Shown here piece by piece: positions 43,432 to 52,439 of a DNA stretch of 64,000 nt; the first letter of the stretch is position 1; every line of letters starts with the position of its first letter. The notes under the pieces were generated by a model. That model had not been told where the DNA came from. It saw only the letters and a list, made by a program, of their open reading frames with translations, and searched no databases. Location of the stretch: assembly GCF_000222485.1 (NCBI RefSeq), contig NC_015914.1, forward strand, positions 4,818,001-4,882,000, given 5' to 3'. The stretch comes from Cyclobacterium marinum DSM 745. Its GTDB lineage: Bacteria; Bacteroidota; Bacteroidia; Cytophagales; Cyclobacteriaceae. Made by a program: the position numbers and the translations under genes.

Positions 43432-43812
43432 CTAAGACTCTTTAATTAGTGGCAAGTACTTTTTAATATTGGCGATAATTGCCCAAAGATTTATTGCCAA
43501 AAGAACGAAAGCCATACCTAGTGTTGAAGGATCAAGGACCAAATGATGTACAAGAATTCCAACCATAACCGGAAGAATTACTATTGCTCCTAATGCCCTT
43601 GTTTTAGGTATGGCTATTAATAATCCACCAATAATTTCCACAATAGCGACTAAAGGGAAAATCCACCCAATTGTCGCATAGGCTCCCATTATTTCCGCCA
43701 TTTCTTCAGACATTTCCGGCATAGGCATGTAATTAAGGAATTTATTCAAACCTGCGTTAATCATCATCAGGCCAAAGAGGATACATAATACGGTAAGGAT
43801 TTTATTTTTCAT
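43432..43812 (-). CDS. DoxX-family small membrane protein
   Basis: A 126-residue inner-membrane protein with four hydrophobic helices, the DoxX pattern: ILTVLCILFGLMMINAGLNKF (helix 1 with AGLNKF), the WIFPLVAIVEIIGGLLIAIP pair, and VGILVHHLVLDP before the last helix. DoxX relatives are linked to quinone or thiosulfate chemistry but most are uncharacterised. It is divergently paired with an HxlR regulator, with a 16-bp palindrome between. Its last base lies one base before an IS4 target duplication, so its original terminator is now 1.5 kb away. Confidence 0.85.
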   Translation of the reverse strand: MKNKILTVLCILFGLMMINAGLNKFLNYMPMPEMSEEMAEIMGAYATIGWIFPLVAIVEIIGGLLIAIPKTRALGAIVILPVMVGILVHHLVLDPSTLGMAFVLLAINLWAIIANIKKYLPLIKES

Positions 43813-43875
43813 TTTTCTATTGTTTTGATATTAATGAATGTAAAATTAATTAATTTTGATTACAAATAGTTATCA

Positions 43876-43891
43876 GTTACCTAAAGGTAAC
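43876..43891. promoter_or_regulatory. 16-bp palindromic operator between doxX and HxlR gene
   Basis: GTTACCTAAAGGTAAC is a perfect palindrome (7-bp arms, 2-nt centre), 64 bp before the doxX start and 18 bp before the HxlR ATG. It is the likely site of the divergently encoded HxlR dimer, giving autoregulation and control of doxX. Confidence 0.6.
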
Positions 43892-43909
43892 CAGTATTTA
43901 GGATGAATA

Positions 43910-44266
43910 ATGGTCGAGATCATGAAAAAAATGGAACACAAGGAGTGCATGTCTGCATTGATGCCTGTGAGGGATACACTGGATATAATAGGGGGGAAAT
44001 GGAAAATTTTGATCCTTATTTCTGTTTGGGAAGGTAATAAACATTTTAGGGAAATAGAGCGTAGTATTCCAAATTTAAGTACAAAAGTACTATCAAAAGA
44101 ATTAAAAGATATGGAAGTTAATCAATTGATTACAAGAACAGTAATCAATGGGTTTCCTGTTCGTACAGAATACAAGCCAACTGAATATTCCAAGACATTA
44201 AAAAAAGTGATTAGGGAGTTACAACTGTGGGGTATAAACCATAGGAAAAAGATATTTGAAACTTAA
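43910..44266 (+). CDS. HxlR-family winged-helix regulator
   Basis: A 118-residue HxlR-type regulator. MKKMEHKECMSALMPVRDTL carries the single cysteine (Cys14 region) ahead of IIGGKWKILILISVWEGN, then HFREIERSIPNLSTKVLSKELKDM (helix-turn-helix) and the wing RTEYKPTEYSKTLKKV. The ATG at 43910 follows the palindrome by 18 bp; internal ATGs at 43922 and 43931 are alternatives. Divergent partner is doxX. HxlR proteins often sense electrophiles, so redox sensing is plausible but not shown. Confidence 0.86.
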   Translation: MVEIMKKMEHKECMSALMPVRDTLDIIGGKWKILILISVWEGNKHFREIERSIPNLSTKVLSKELKDMEVNQLITRTVINGFPVRTEYKPTEYSKTLKKVIRELQLWGINHRKKIFET

Positions 44267-44340
44267 AGAATGGTTCCAAGCTACCTTTTTCCTTAGCTAA
44301 AACAATTTATTATAGGGTGAATAGAAAACTGTCAGACATT

Positions 44341-44400
44341 GGCTGATTTTGAATCGCCTTCAGCACCCATTGATTGGCTATTGTTTTTTTTAGGTTTAAT
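44341..44400. mobile_element. MITE-like fragment (inverted), copy 5
   Basis: The complement reads ATTAAACCTAAAAAAAACAA ... GGTGCTGAAGGCGATTCAAA ... ATCAGCC, matching the left end of the family in inverse orientation. The other end is missing. Its terminus overlaps the TAA stop of aguA (44396-44398), so the element may have supplied the stop codon. Confidence 0.55.
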
Positions 44401-45433
44401 AAATTTGTTGACTTAAGCAATGTAAGGTCCCAAAACCCCAAATTAGATCAATAGCTCCAATACCTATAATGTCTTTATCAGGAAAGCAATTAGCTAAAGT
44501 GTTTAAGGCAATCCTATCATTAAGGTCATTAAACGTGGGTACCAAAACAGCCCCATTGATAATTAGGAAATTTGCATAACTGGGTGGTATTCTTATACCA
44601 TCAAATATCAATTTTTTTGGCATCGGCAATTCTATGATATTTGGTGATTTGCCATTTTCTAATTTCGCAGCTTTTAACCGTTTAAGGTTTTCTTGCAGCG
44701 GTAGGAAATTTGCATCTGATTTATTGTTTTCCACAACTGTGACAATGGTGTCCGGACTTACAAATCTACAAAGGTCATCAACATGTCCATGCGTGTCATC
44801 ACCCTGAATTCCCTCACCTAGCCATATTACATTTGTTATCCCAAGGTATTCAGCAAATACAGATTCATAATCTGCTTTGGTAAACCCCGGATTTCTAACC
44901 TGAATGGTGGGGTGTAACAAGCATTCTTCCGTAGTCAAAAGCGTACCTTTACCATTAACATCGATGGCTCCACCTTCTAAAACAACCGGCTTGCCTTTGT
45001 AGGTTGCCTTGGTTAAAGGAATCCCCAATGCTTGGGCCACAGTTGATGGCACCTGTTTGTCTAGTTGATGGTTAGGGTATTTTGCCCAGCCATTAAAATT
45101 AAAATTAATGGCTTCACATTTTCCTTCTGTAGATTCCACAATGATTGGACCTGAGTCACGCATCCAACTCCTATTGGTTTTTTGTTGAATAAAGACGACT
45201 TTGTTTGTGGCTACATCGGCTTTTTCCAACATTTCAAAAACCTTGTTTTTCAAGTTTGAATTGGCAACCAAAAGGTATACTGTTTCATACTGTGTGATTT
45301 TTTTGATGTATTCCACAAAAGCCCACTGTATCGCTTGGTATTTTCCGGGCCAATCATTTCCATTATGAGGAAAGCATAATAAAATTCCTTTTTGTTTTTC
45401 CCACTCTGCAGGAAACCTTCGGCTTTCAATCAT
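44396..45433 (-). CDS. aguA: Agmatine deiminase
   Basis: A 345-residue agmatine deiminase that converts agmatine to N-carbamoylputrescine and ammonia. Guanidine-group deiminase motifs: RSWMRDSGPI (Asp loop), VLEGGAIDVNG, GIQGDDTHGHVDD (catalytic His) and the C-terminal GTLHCLSQQ with nucleophile Cys339. The AguB gene ends one base before its start codon, so the pathway enzymes are made from one transcript. Together they form the plant-type route to putrescine without urea. Its 3' end overlaps the MITE-like fragment. Confidence 0.92.
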   Translation of the reverse strand: MIESRRFPAEWEKQKGILLCFPHNGNDWPGKYQAIQWAFVEYIKKITQYETVYLLVANSNLKNKVFEMLEKADVATNKVVFIQQKTNRSWMRDSGPIIVESTEGKCEAINFNFNGWAKYPNHQLDKQVPSTVAQALGIPLTKATYKGKPVVLEGGAIDVNGKGTLLTTEECLLHPTIQVRNPGFTKADYESVFAEYLGITNVIWLGEGIQGDDTHGHVDDLCRFVSPDTIVTVVENNKSDANFLPLQENLKRLKAAKLENGKSPNIIELPMPKKLIFDGIRIPPSYANFLIINGAVLVPTFNDLNDRIALNTLANCFPDKDIIGIGAIDLIWGFGTLHCLSQQIY

Positions 45434-45434
45434 T

Positions 45435-46325
45435 CTATTTTTTGTCTATTGCTCTTTGGGTAATTTCACCATAAAAATCAATTCTCCTATCTCTGAAGAA
45501 GGGCCAATTTTGTCGAACATTTTCCTGCAAGTCCAAGTCAACATCTGCGATCAGAATTTCTTCTTGATCATGTGAAGCTTGAGCCAATATTTCTCCCTGT
45601 GGTCCCGCTATAAATGATGCACCCCAGAATTCAATGCCATCGGTCCCGGGAAGGTATTTTTCCAAGCCTATTCTATTGGCTGCGGCAACATAAGTTCCAT
45701 TGGCAACAGCATGGCCTTTCATTACATTCATCCAAGCGCCATGTTGATTGACCCCATATGCGGCTTTTTCGGAAGGATGCCAGCCAATAGCTGTTGGGTA
45801 AAACAGTATTTCAGCACCTTGTAAGGCTGTCAATCGAGCGGCCTCGGGATACCATTGATCCCAACATATTAAAGTCCCAATTTTACCTTTTTGTGTTGGA
45901 ATTGTTTTGAAACCTAAATCTCCGGGGGTAAAGTAAAATTTCTCATAAAAATGTGGGTCATCAGGAATATGCATTTTCCTGTAAAGTCCTGCTTCAGATC
46001 CATCCGCATCAATAATATATGCACTGTTGTGATAAATTCCTGCCATTCTTTTTTCGAAGAAGGGAACGATTATTACCACTCCTAATTTTTTTGCTAACTC
46101 ACTAAAGGCTGTAAATGAGGTGCTATATAAAGGTTCCGCAAATTCAAAATTACCTACATCCTCACTTTGACAAAAATAATGGCTACTGTATAATTCTGGA
46201 AGACAAATTACTTCAGCGCCTTTATTTGCAGCTTTTTCTACCCAATCTTTGCACTTGGATAAATTATTTGCAGGGCTGTCATTAAGGTTAAGTTGCACTA
46301 CGGCTATGGAATATTTTCTTTTCAT
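45435..46325 (-). CDS. aguB: N-carbamoylputrescine amidohydrolase
   Basis: A 296-residue nitrilase-family enzyme that hydrolyses N-carbamoylputrescine to putrescine, CO2 and ammonia. Catalytic triad: Glu44 in CLPELYSSHY, Lys117 in YRKMHIPDD and Cys154 in TLICWDQWYP. The MHIPDDP segment is typical of the AguB branch. I chose ATG 46325 (MKRKYSIAVVQ); an upstream in-frame ATG at 46373 adds 16 residues unlike any family N-terminus. Followed by aguA, 1 bp later. Confidence 0.92.
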   Translation of the reverse strand: MKRKYSIAVVQLNLNDSPANNLSKCKDWVEKAANKGAEVICLPELYSSHYFCQSEDVGNFEFAEPLYSTSFTAFSELAKKLGVVIIVPFFEKRMAGIYHNSAYIIDADGSEAGLYRKMHIPDDPHFYEKFYFTPGDLGFKTIPTQKGKIGTLICWDQWYPEAARLTALQGAEILFYPTAIGWHPSEKAAYGVNQHGAWMNVMKGHAVANGTYVAAANRIGLEKYLPGTDGIEFWGASFIAGPQGEILAQASHDQEEILIADVDLDLQENVRQNWPFFRDRRIDFYGEITQRAIDKK

Positions 46326-46799
46326 AAAATACAAATTTTGACAAAAATAATAGCTTTGAATTATACTCCTCATTTATTGGACCAAAAGTATCTCTAATAA
46401 AGATTATTTAATAAATGTTTAGCTTTTATTGAAATGTGATTTTTCCCGATTCTAATAAAAAATTATGTTTAAGAGGGGCTATTGCATAACTTTTTTATGC
46501 TTGAATACTTCCAAATCGGTGGTAATAGTAAATCAAGATTGATGATTAGGTTGGTGTTTTTCTTTTTGGGTTTCACAAAGTAAGCACAGGAATGATTTAA
46601 ATAATGAATTGGAAAAATTTCTATTTTTGAAGAAATTAATGGTCTCCGAAAAGCTTATTCAGATTTTTAAAGGTATGCTCCCTCATTGTTAAAATGAATC
46701 AGTCTCAACGGGAATTGTCACCCATTGAGACTGAAAGAAACTTTAATAATCGAATTTAATATTTATTTACCTTCAAATTATGATATAATACAATACTCT
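46326..46799. other. Intergenic with one hairpin
   Basis: About 470 bp between the aguB start and the stop of the ASST-like gene. The only structure is CAGTCTCAA (46700-46708) against TTGAGACTG (46725-46733), perfect, with a 16-nt loop; it may be the terminator of the minus-strand ASST-like gene, although the T-run beyond it is weak (TTCATTTT). No gene seen. Confidence 0.5.
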
Positions 46800-48041
46800 T
46801 TAGAGGCCTAAAGCGGAGATAGCAGGATCATCTTTATAGAAAACATAAGTCCTCCAAATTGTAGAATAATTTGTTTTGTAGAGCCACTCTATTTCTCCGA
46901 CGTCAGTTACTTCCCATAAAGTTCCTTCTCTACCTTCTGTGATTAGAGTATTACCATTGTCCATTCTAACCGCACTCGAAATTCCTGATGAATAAAGGTC
47001 ATTATCAGTAAATGTCCAAACTACATCCGGTTCATTGTTTTGACCTGCCACTAGGCTGTAGGGTGGGTTCAAGTCATATTCTACCACCTCTGACTGATTG
47101 CCATAAACACTGTTGGCATAAACCAACATATTGCCTGTTTCCAAAAGGTTTGGGTAGTGCACATTGCTTAAGGTTGCATCTCCTATATTGTCATAAGTTT
47201 CAGGGTTGCCAAAGCGGTAAACCAGGTCTCCTCCCAAGCCATAATTACCTCCGGAATTTGTTTTTGCCTCTTCAGTGGTGGTACTGTGATCCAAAACCCA
47301 AACTTCACTGTAATTATTGACGGTTAAATAAAGTAAGTCATTTTCTTCGTCTAAAGTAAGTCCGTTGATATGCATGATGTCACCATTGTCTCTGGTGCGG
47401 TAATTATAATTAATATCAATTTTATTGGGATTATCCGCAACACTTCCATAGTTGGACTTTGAGGGATCTTCATCTTGAATAATATGATCCATCGCATGCC
47501 ATTCCCAAACAATTTCTTGGGTAATTGGATTCATTTCTATAATGGATTCCGGATTTAATCTATAATTACCTCCAAATCCTTCTTCTGCTGCCTCAGCTTG
47601 ACTCAACTCTTGCCAAACCGGAAATATTATGTTTCCATTGGACAGGTATTCTACATCATGGTGAGCAGTATAGTCCTCTGTCGAATAGGAAATTTCCCAA
47701 GCCACTGATTGATCGGCGTTGATTTTTCGAAATACACCTCCATAACCTCCATAGGTAATGGCAGCATTATCTGCTTTAAGACAAACCAATAAACTTCCAT
47801 CAGAAAGAAGATTGATGTCATTACCTAATGCGCTATTAAAATCCCAATTAAAGAGCTCTTCCCCATCATAGGTAATTATATGGGCAGCATTGTTTTGTTG
47901 ATCAGCAACTAAAAAGAGGGTTTCAGTATCAGTAGTCTCTTCTAGTTCTTCGTTCATTACCTCCTCTACTTCCTCATTACAGGCACTGAAAATTAACAAT
48001 CCCAGAATTGTGGTGTTCATCCATAACTTTTTCATAAGCAT
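46800..48041 (-). CDS. ASST-like beta-propeller lipoprotein
   Basis: A 413-residue lipoprotein, signal ending LLIFSAC (Cys20), followed by an acidic linker. The body is a beta-propeller of the arylsulfotransferase (ASST) class: HDVEYLSNGNIIFPVWQE, IVWEWHAMDH, MHINGLTLDEENDLLYLTVNN and SAVRMDNGNTLITEGREGTLWEV. The His of HHDVEYL and the later HINGL may correspond to the catalytic His residues of ASST, which transfers sulfate between phenols. Many Bacteroidota copies have no proven substrate. It may be lipoprotein-anchored in the periplasm. ATG 48041 or 48035 are both possible starts. Confidence 0.75.
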   Translation of the reverse strand: MLMKKLWMNTTILGLLIFSACNEEVEEVMNEELEETTDTETLFLVADQQNNAAHIITYDGEELFNWDFNSALGNDINLLSDGSLLVCLKADNAAITYGGYGGVFRKINADQSVAWEISYSTEDYTAHHDVEYLSNGNIIFPVWQELSQAEAAEEGFGGNYRLNPESIIEMNPITQEIVWEWHAMDHIIQDEDPSKSNYGSVADNPNKIDINYNYRTRDNGDIMHINGLTLDEENDLLYLTVNNYSEVWVLDHSTTTEEAKTNSGGNYGLGGDLVYRFGNPETYDNIGDATLSNVHYPNLLETGNMLVYANSVYGNQSEVVEYDLNPPYSLVAGQNNEPDVVWTFTDNDLYSSGISSAVRMDNGNTLITEGREGTLWEVTDVGEIEWLYKTNYSTIWRTYVFYKDDPAISALGL

Positions 48042-48210
48042 TATATTGGTTTAGATATTACAAACTGGCCAACCCGGCCAAAGGGTGACGATATGTATTT
48101 GTAGACGGGAAAAAAAAATATATCCCTTGGTCGTGAATGTTAAGAAAAGGTTAATTTTTGTTAAGAAACAAACGGTTAAAAACCAATTTTTAAATTAATT
48201 TTAAAGGAGT

Positions 48211-48331
48211 AAGCTGTTTGGAGATTTTAACATAGCACCTCTATGGTGAAATTGAAAGCAGCAACGAAGTGGTTGATTTTGAATCGTTTTCAGCACCTCA
48301 TAAGTTGACTATTTCATATTTCGGGTTTAAA
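48211..48331. mobile_element. MITE-like repeat, inverted and truncated, copy 6
   Basis: Reading the minus strand: TTAAACCCGAAATATGAAAT, CAAAATCAACCACTTCGTTG, CTGCTTTCAATTTCACCATA and AATCTCCAAACAGCTT. It matches copies 1 and 3 closely over about 120 bp but stops at AAACAGCTT, so the distal terminus is missing. Confidence 0.65.
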
Positions 48332-48392
48332 AATGAAACAGTTTTGCGGCTTTCGTAATAACTACTTGGTGTTGATTGGTATAAAAAATATT

Positions 48393-48431
48393 TTGCCAGC
48401 ATTGTTAGGTTATTAGCAACAATGCTGGCAA
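48393..48431. repeat. Dispersed CAGCATTGT hairpin, copy C, likely terminator
   Basis: TTGCCAGCATTGTT (48393-48406), 11-nt loop, AACAATGCTGGCAA (48418-48431): a perfect 14-bp stem. On the minus strand it is followed by AATATTTTTTAT, so it likely terminates the oxidoreductase gene (stop at 48486). Confidence 0.75.
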
Positions 48432-48485
48432 TAAATCAAAGCAAAAAAGGTCTCTTTCTTTCCGGAAAGTATTTTTGTTTTGCAA

Positions 48486-49694
48486 TTACTTAGTGGATAA
48501 TTGGATTACCCTGCCTTCTTCGGCAGATTGGTAAGCAGCATAAATCACATGCACAACATCCACTGCCAAATCTATTCCCGATAGGGGTTCGCGTGACTCA
48601 TGTATTGAATGAACAAAATCCTCAATCTCTCTAGAGAATCCACGAAACCAGTCTTCATCACAACTGGGGCGATTCCACCCTGCTTTGGTCTCTAATTTTT
48701 CCGTAAAATTTTCACCTGCAAAAGTTTCAGGATCTACTGCATAAGTTTCAATTACATTATTGGCAGTCATATTGGCCTTGACGACACCATCCGTCATATA
48801 GGCAGTAACTCGTGTGTTGAGTCCACCTAAACCAACATCGCTAACCAACACTGTGGCCCTTGACCCATCATCAAACTTGATTACCACATTTGCCCAGTCT
48901 TCAACATCTACCGGATCAGAGCTAATCCATTGATGGGCATTGGCCTTTTTAGCATATTCTGAGGCTTCTGTATGAATTAGGTCGGCAGTATCCGCCATTA
49001 CTGATACCGGCAAAATACTTTTTCCTCTGCGATGCTGCCCTTCCCATTGCTTGAGGTAAAGACATGCCCCAACCGCATGAGCTCCCATTCTGAGCAAGGC
49101 ACCTCCACCCATGTATTTCCATTCTTTTGAAAAGAAGGAATTTGATCCGGAATGATTTTCTTCTGCTCTTAATTCAAGAACTGAGCCTTTTGAGGCAGCT
49201 ATTAGGTTACGCATTTTTACAATTGGTGGGGCGTAGACCCAGTTTTCAGCATAACAAAAAAGGACCTTATTTGCCCTTACAGCTTCTCTAACTGCCTCAG
49301 CATTTTGAATGGCTCCGGCTCTCATCTTCGCACGAGGCACATGAAACCCAATTGGTTCAGCATCTCCAGGTTCTCCAAAATATCCTGTAAGAGGTTTCTC
49401 CATGATAATGTGCTTACCTGCCTCAGCTGCTTTTATGGCAATTTCATGGTGGGAGGCTGGTGGAGTACAAATATCAATCACATCAACGTCTTCCCTGACT
49501 AGTAATTCATCCAAATCAGTCGTTACAAAGGACACACCTATATCTTCGGCAAATGTTTTCGCACTCTCCTCAGTTAAGGCACAAATACCCCTGATTTCAA
49601 CCAGTCCCGGTGTTAAGCTCATGTAATTTGCATGATGCATTCGGGCTCCATATCGAGCTCCAACTATTCCTATTCCAAGCGTTTTTTTATTCAT
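48486..49694 (-). CDS. Gfo/Idh/MocA-family NAD(P)-dependent oxidoreductase
   Basis: A 402-residue dehydrogenase. Rossmann start GIGIVGARYGARMH at about 7-20, then DVIDICTPPASHHEIAIKAAEAGKHIIMEKPL, where EKP is the catalytic Lys motif of the family. Sugar or inositol-type substrates are usual. No signal peptide is seen, so it is cytoplasmic. It lies 93 bp behind the pectate lyase gene on the same strand, so a role in processing a pectin-derived sugar is possible but speculative. Confidence 0.85.
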   Translation of the reverse strand: MNKKTLGIGIVGARYGARMHHANYMSLTPGLVEIRGICALTEESAKTFAEDIGVSFVTTDLDELLVREDVDVIDICTPPASHHEIAIKAAEAGKHIIMEKPLTGYFGEPGDAEPIGFHVPRAKMRAGAIQNAEAVREAVRANKVLFCYAENWVYAPPIVKMRNLIAASKGSVLELRAEENHSGSNSFFSKEWKYMGGGALLRMGAHAVGACLYLKQWEGQHRRGKSILPVSVMADTADLIHTEASEYAKKANAHQWISSDPVDVEDWANVVIKFDDGSRATVLVSDVGLGGLNTRVTAYMTDGVVKANMTANNVIETYAVDPETFAGENFTEKLETKAGWNRPSCDEDWFRGFSREIEDFVHSIHESREPLSGIDLAVDVVHVIYAAYQSAEEGRVIQLSTK

Positions 49695-49786
49695 TTATTG
49701 TGATTTATCTTCAATTAAAGCTTCTTTCTCTAAATCAATTTTCTTTTTAGCATTAGACAGTCCCAAATTATACCAATATTTAAATA

Positions 49787-51217
49787 TTAATCAAATTTAT
49801 TGAGTTGATTATTAAGATCAATATAAGTGGTCAAAAGGCTTATGTTTTTATTGAAAACTTCACTGCTAATCCTATCCATGGTTAAATATTGACCATTCCA
49901 TCTCACCCCATCTGGCATTCTTTTTTTGAAGGTGTCATTTTTTGTAATCCAAGCACCGGTATTTTCTTGTTCATTAATGATTTGAATTACTTGCGGGCTA
50001 ATTTCTTCCAATCGTTTTGCAACTTCTTCTTTGGTTTGTAAGCCTTCTTTTATCAATGCTTCCGCTGTCAAACCTATTGCCTTTTCGTAGCGTGCAGTGC
50101 TTGCTTCAAGTCTTGCTTGCAAATCGGACTGGTATCCATAACCGGTTCGTCGCTCAGGGTGAAGGTCTTCTAATCTTTCTACTCGAATCCTAGGTCTGTC
50201 GTAATAAAGTGGCTTGCCTGTGCCAAGTTCTACAAACCTTGCCCACATTCCATTTTCCATTTTTATTTCACGCAACCACCTTAGGGCATCTGGGATCGGC
50301 TCTAAAATAGTTTTTTGGCCTAGCGCATGGTATAAATCAATTAAGGTATTGATATTGTTTACTGTTACTGCCGGGCAAACAGCCGGAGGTTCAAAGGTTC
50401 GTGCCCAAGCAGGCTGTAAAAATTCATTGTATTGTTGCGCCCAGCCGGGTTGAGGAGGAGGGAGTTGAGAGATATTCATAAATCTTGCTGCTTTCCTCAA
50501 GCTTTTTTCAATGGCTTCATCTTCAGGATAAAATTGAAAAGCTTCTATCATGACACGTATACAATCGTTGATTCCTCCGTCATTAAAAGTAGCGTAATCA
50601 TGATAATTTCCTTGTTCCGGATATTTGTGAGGCCATCCACCATTACTCAGTTGGGTCGTAACCATCATTTTCAATGCCCTTTGAGTGGCTTTTTGGATTA
50701 GTTCATCATTAACCTCCTGATCTATAGCCATTAAAAAGCTAATGGCTGACTGGGTTTGGTCATCATCAAAACTTACTTTTTCCATATCCAGATTTTTAAA
50801 GTTGATGGTATGGTTCCAGCCTCCATATTTATTTTGTCCTCGAATTAATGCATGGGCGGCCTCTGTTGCAAATTCAAGGGCTTTTTGATCTCCTGTATAT
50901 TTATAAGCGCTTAAAAAGGCCTGTCCTACAGCGGGTGTACCGGGAGGCTGAACTTCTATCGTATGGTTGTCGAGAGGTATTTCTCCCCATTTTTTCGTCA
51001 AGTCGGGAGTTACAAAGTACACATAACCGCCCTCTGTGTTGACAGTGTGAAAGAAGGAAACTCCTTTTTTTATAGCTGCCTCTACCCGGGTTTTTAAATC
51101 TTCTCCTTTGGATTTATTAGTTGAGGTTTGTTGTGCCAGTACAGGTAGAATGCTTAGCATGGAGGAAAGCACAAAGGCTACGCAATAGTTTACCAATTCT
51201 CTTATTTTCGAAGTCAT
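49787..51217 (-). CDS. PL10-like pectate lyase
   Basis: A 476-residue exported enzyme (signal through SILPVLAQ, about residue 28) of the pectate-lyase family 10 type. It has the (alpha/alpha) toroid-like pattern: FVTPDLTKKWGEIPLDNH, SFDDDQTQSAISFLM, LSNGGWPHKYPEQGNYHDYATFNDGG, WAQQYNEFLQPAWARTFEPP and RFVELGTGKPLYYDR. PL10 enzymes cleave polygalacturonate by beta-elimination using an arginine base and calcium. Which Arg is catalytic cannot be settled here; the segments WARTFEPP or YYDRPRIRVERLE are candidates. The oxidoreductase gene follows downstream. Confidence 0.82.
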   Translation of the reverse strand: MTSKIRELVNYCVAFVLSSMLSILPVLAQQTSTNKSKGEDLKTRVEAAIKKGVSFFHTVNTEGGYVYFVTPDLTKKWGEIPLDNHTIEVQPPGTPAVGQAFLSAYKYTGDQKALEFATEAAHALIRGQNKYGGWNHTINFKNLDMEKVSFDDDQTQSAISFLMAIDQEVNDELIQKATQRALKMMVTTQLSNGGWPHKYPEQGNYHDYATFNDGGINDCIRVMIEAFQFYPEDEAIEKSLRKAARFMNISQLPPPQPGWAQQYNEFLQPAWARTFEPPAVCPAVTVNNINTLIDLYHALGQKTILEPIPDALRWLREIKMENGMWARFVELGTGKPLYYDRPRIRVERLEDLHPERRTGYGYQSDLQARLEASTARYEKAIGLTAEALIKEGLQTKEEVAKRLEEISPQVIQIINEQENTGAWITKNDTFKKRMPDGVRWNGQYLTMDRISSEVFNKNISLLTTYIDLNNQLNKFD

Positions 51218-51407
51218 TTTTGGGTATGTTTATTGTTAAAGTATTGTCGATTAAACGAAACAGGTCGTTTTGCTTATTTGTAAGGCAACATTGAAAAAGA
51301 TCATTTCAATTATGGGAAAATACTACCTTTTATTGAAGATCAATGCCAAGTAATTTCTTGTTATCAAGTAGTAGATCTTTTTTTTCTTGGGCAGTGTTGA
51401 ATTCTCC

Positions 51408-52439
51408 TTAGTACCTCCAATCTGCATTACTTGGAGGACAGGGGAGGATGGTTTGCATAAATCGCTTCTTTAAAAGGTCTGTAAAATAAATCGAAACTTC
51501 ATGAGAAACGTGTGCAGGGTTGCTAAATTTATTCAGCATATAATCATAACTATAGGCCATTGTAATACCATTTAAAAGGCTAAATCCCAATACGGCATTG
51601 ATGGAGTTTTGGTCCGGTAGTTCATTAAATCTTGTGATGTTCCGGAAGCCTAGGCCACCAATGAAATTTTCAACCTGTATTTGGGGAATGACTTCAATTT
51701 GTTGGAAGGTTCCTTGTCTTTTGTAATTGAATGACACAGAAAATACTTTTCGCATTTCACCGGTTTTAAAAAGTCTTCTATCTAAATTTTTGACATATCC
51801 TCCATGAACTCCCCATTTAATTGGGAGGTTGTTTCCTATGCCATCTTCCAGAAAACCTATATTGGGACGAGAGAGGTGACTGCTGCTCATACCAAACCAA
51901 AAATCCGGTGCCTGAAGCAATGCGCCAAAAGAAATGTCCGGATACCATTTGCTATCCTCTCCGGGTAAAAGATCTATAGTGGAAGGGTTGACAGTACGGT
52001 TCAATAAATCTATCTGATCTCCAAAAACCATTTCCTGTAAAGTAAGACTTCTATTGACCAGCCCTAACTGACCCCCAAATCGTAGGAAGCTTTGGTGGTT
52101 TAAGAGGAGTTTATAAGAGAGGTAACCTGCTAAATCTGTTGATTGAATATTAAGTAAGCTTTCTGAAAATTGAGAAGCTGAAAAGCCAAAGCCCACATTG
52201 GTTTCATCGATATACGTATCGAAATAAAGCCCATAGGCATTGAAATCATACCCCAATCCGGGCCATTGTTTTCTATAATTGATTCCTATGCGCGTTACTT
52301 CCATGGCTCCTGCAAAAGCAGGACTCAAGTTTAGGGGAGCAGCATAAAATTGGGTAAATTGAAAATCCTGCGCTCTTAGGTTTTTCGAGCAGAAAACGAT
52401 ACAGGCAATAAGGAGCAATATGATCTTTGTCTTTCTCAT
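51408..52439 (-). CDS. PorP/SprF-family type IX secretion protein (copy 2)
   Basis: A 343-residue outer-membrane barrel of the PorP/SprF family. Signal peptide (KIILLLIACIVFCSKNLRAQ), then the conserved DFQFTQFYAAPLNLSPAFAGAM start, NYRKQWPGL and the WFGMSSSHLSRPNI segment. PorP/SprF proteins help T9SS deliver or attach large CHU_C-tailed adhesins such as SprB. Its ATG overlaps the stop region of the adhesin gene (52436-52439), so the two are coupled. About nine in ten residues match the copy at 58394, by eye. Confidence 0.92.
   Translation of the reverse strand: MRKTKIILLLIACIVFCSKNLRAQDFQFTQFYAAPLNLSPAFAGAMEVTRIGINYRKQWPGLGYDFNAYGLYFDTYIDETNVGFGFSASQFSESLLNIQSTDLAGYLSYKLLLNHQSFLRFGGQLGLVNRSLTLQEMVFGDQIDLLNRTVNPSTIDLLPGEDSKWYPDISFGALLQAPDFWFGMSSSHLSRPNIGFLEDGIGNNLPIKWGVHGGYVKNLDRRLFKTGEMRKVFSVSFNYKRQGTFQQIEVIPQIQVENFIGGLGFRNITRFNELPDQNSINAVLGFSLLNGITMAYSYDYMLNKFSNPAHVSHEVSIYFTDLLKKRFMQTILPCPPSNADWRY

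Larger units (their letters stand above)
48042..48485. other. Intergenic with two dispersed repeats
   Basis: Contains an inverted MITE-like copy (48211-48331) and a CAGCATTGT hairpin (48393-48431). Otherwise AT-rich, with the ASST-like gene promoter near 48060-48110. No gene seen. Confidence 0.6.
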
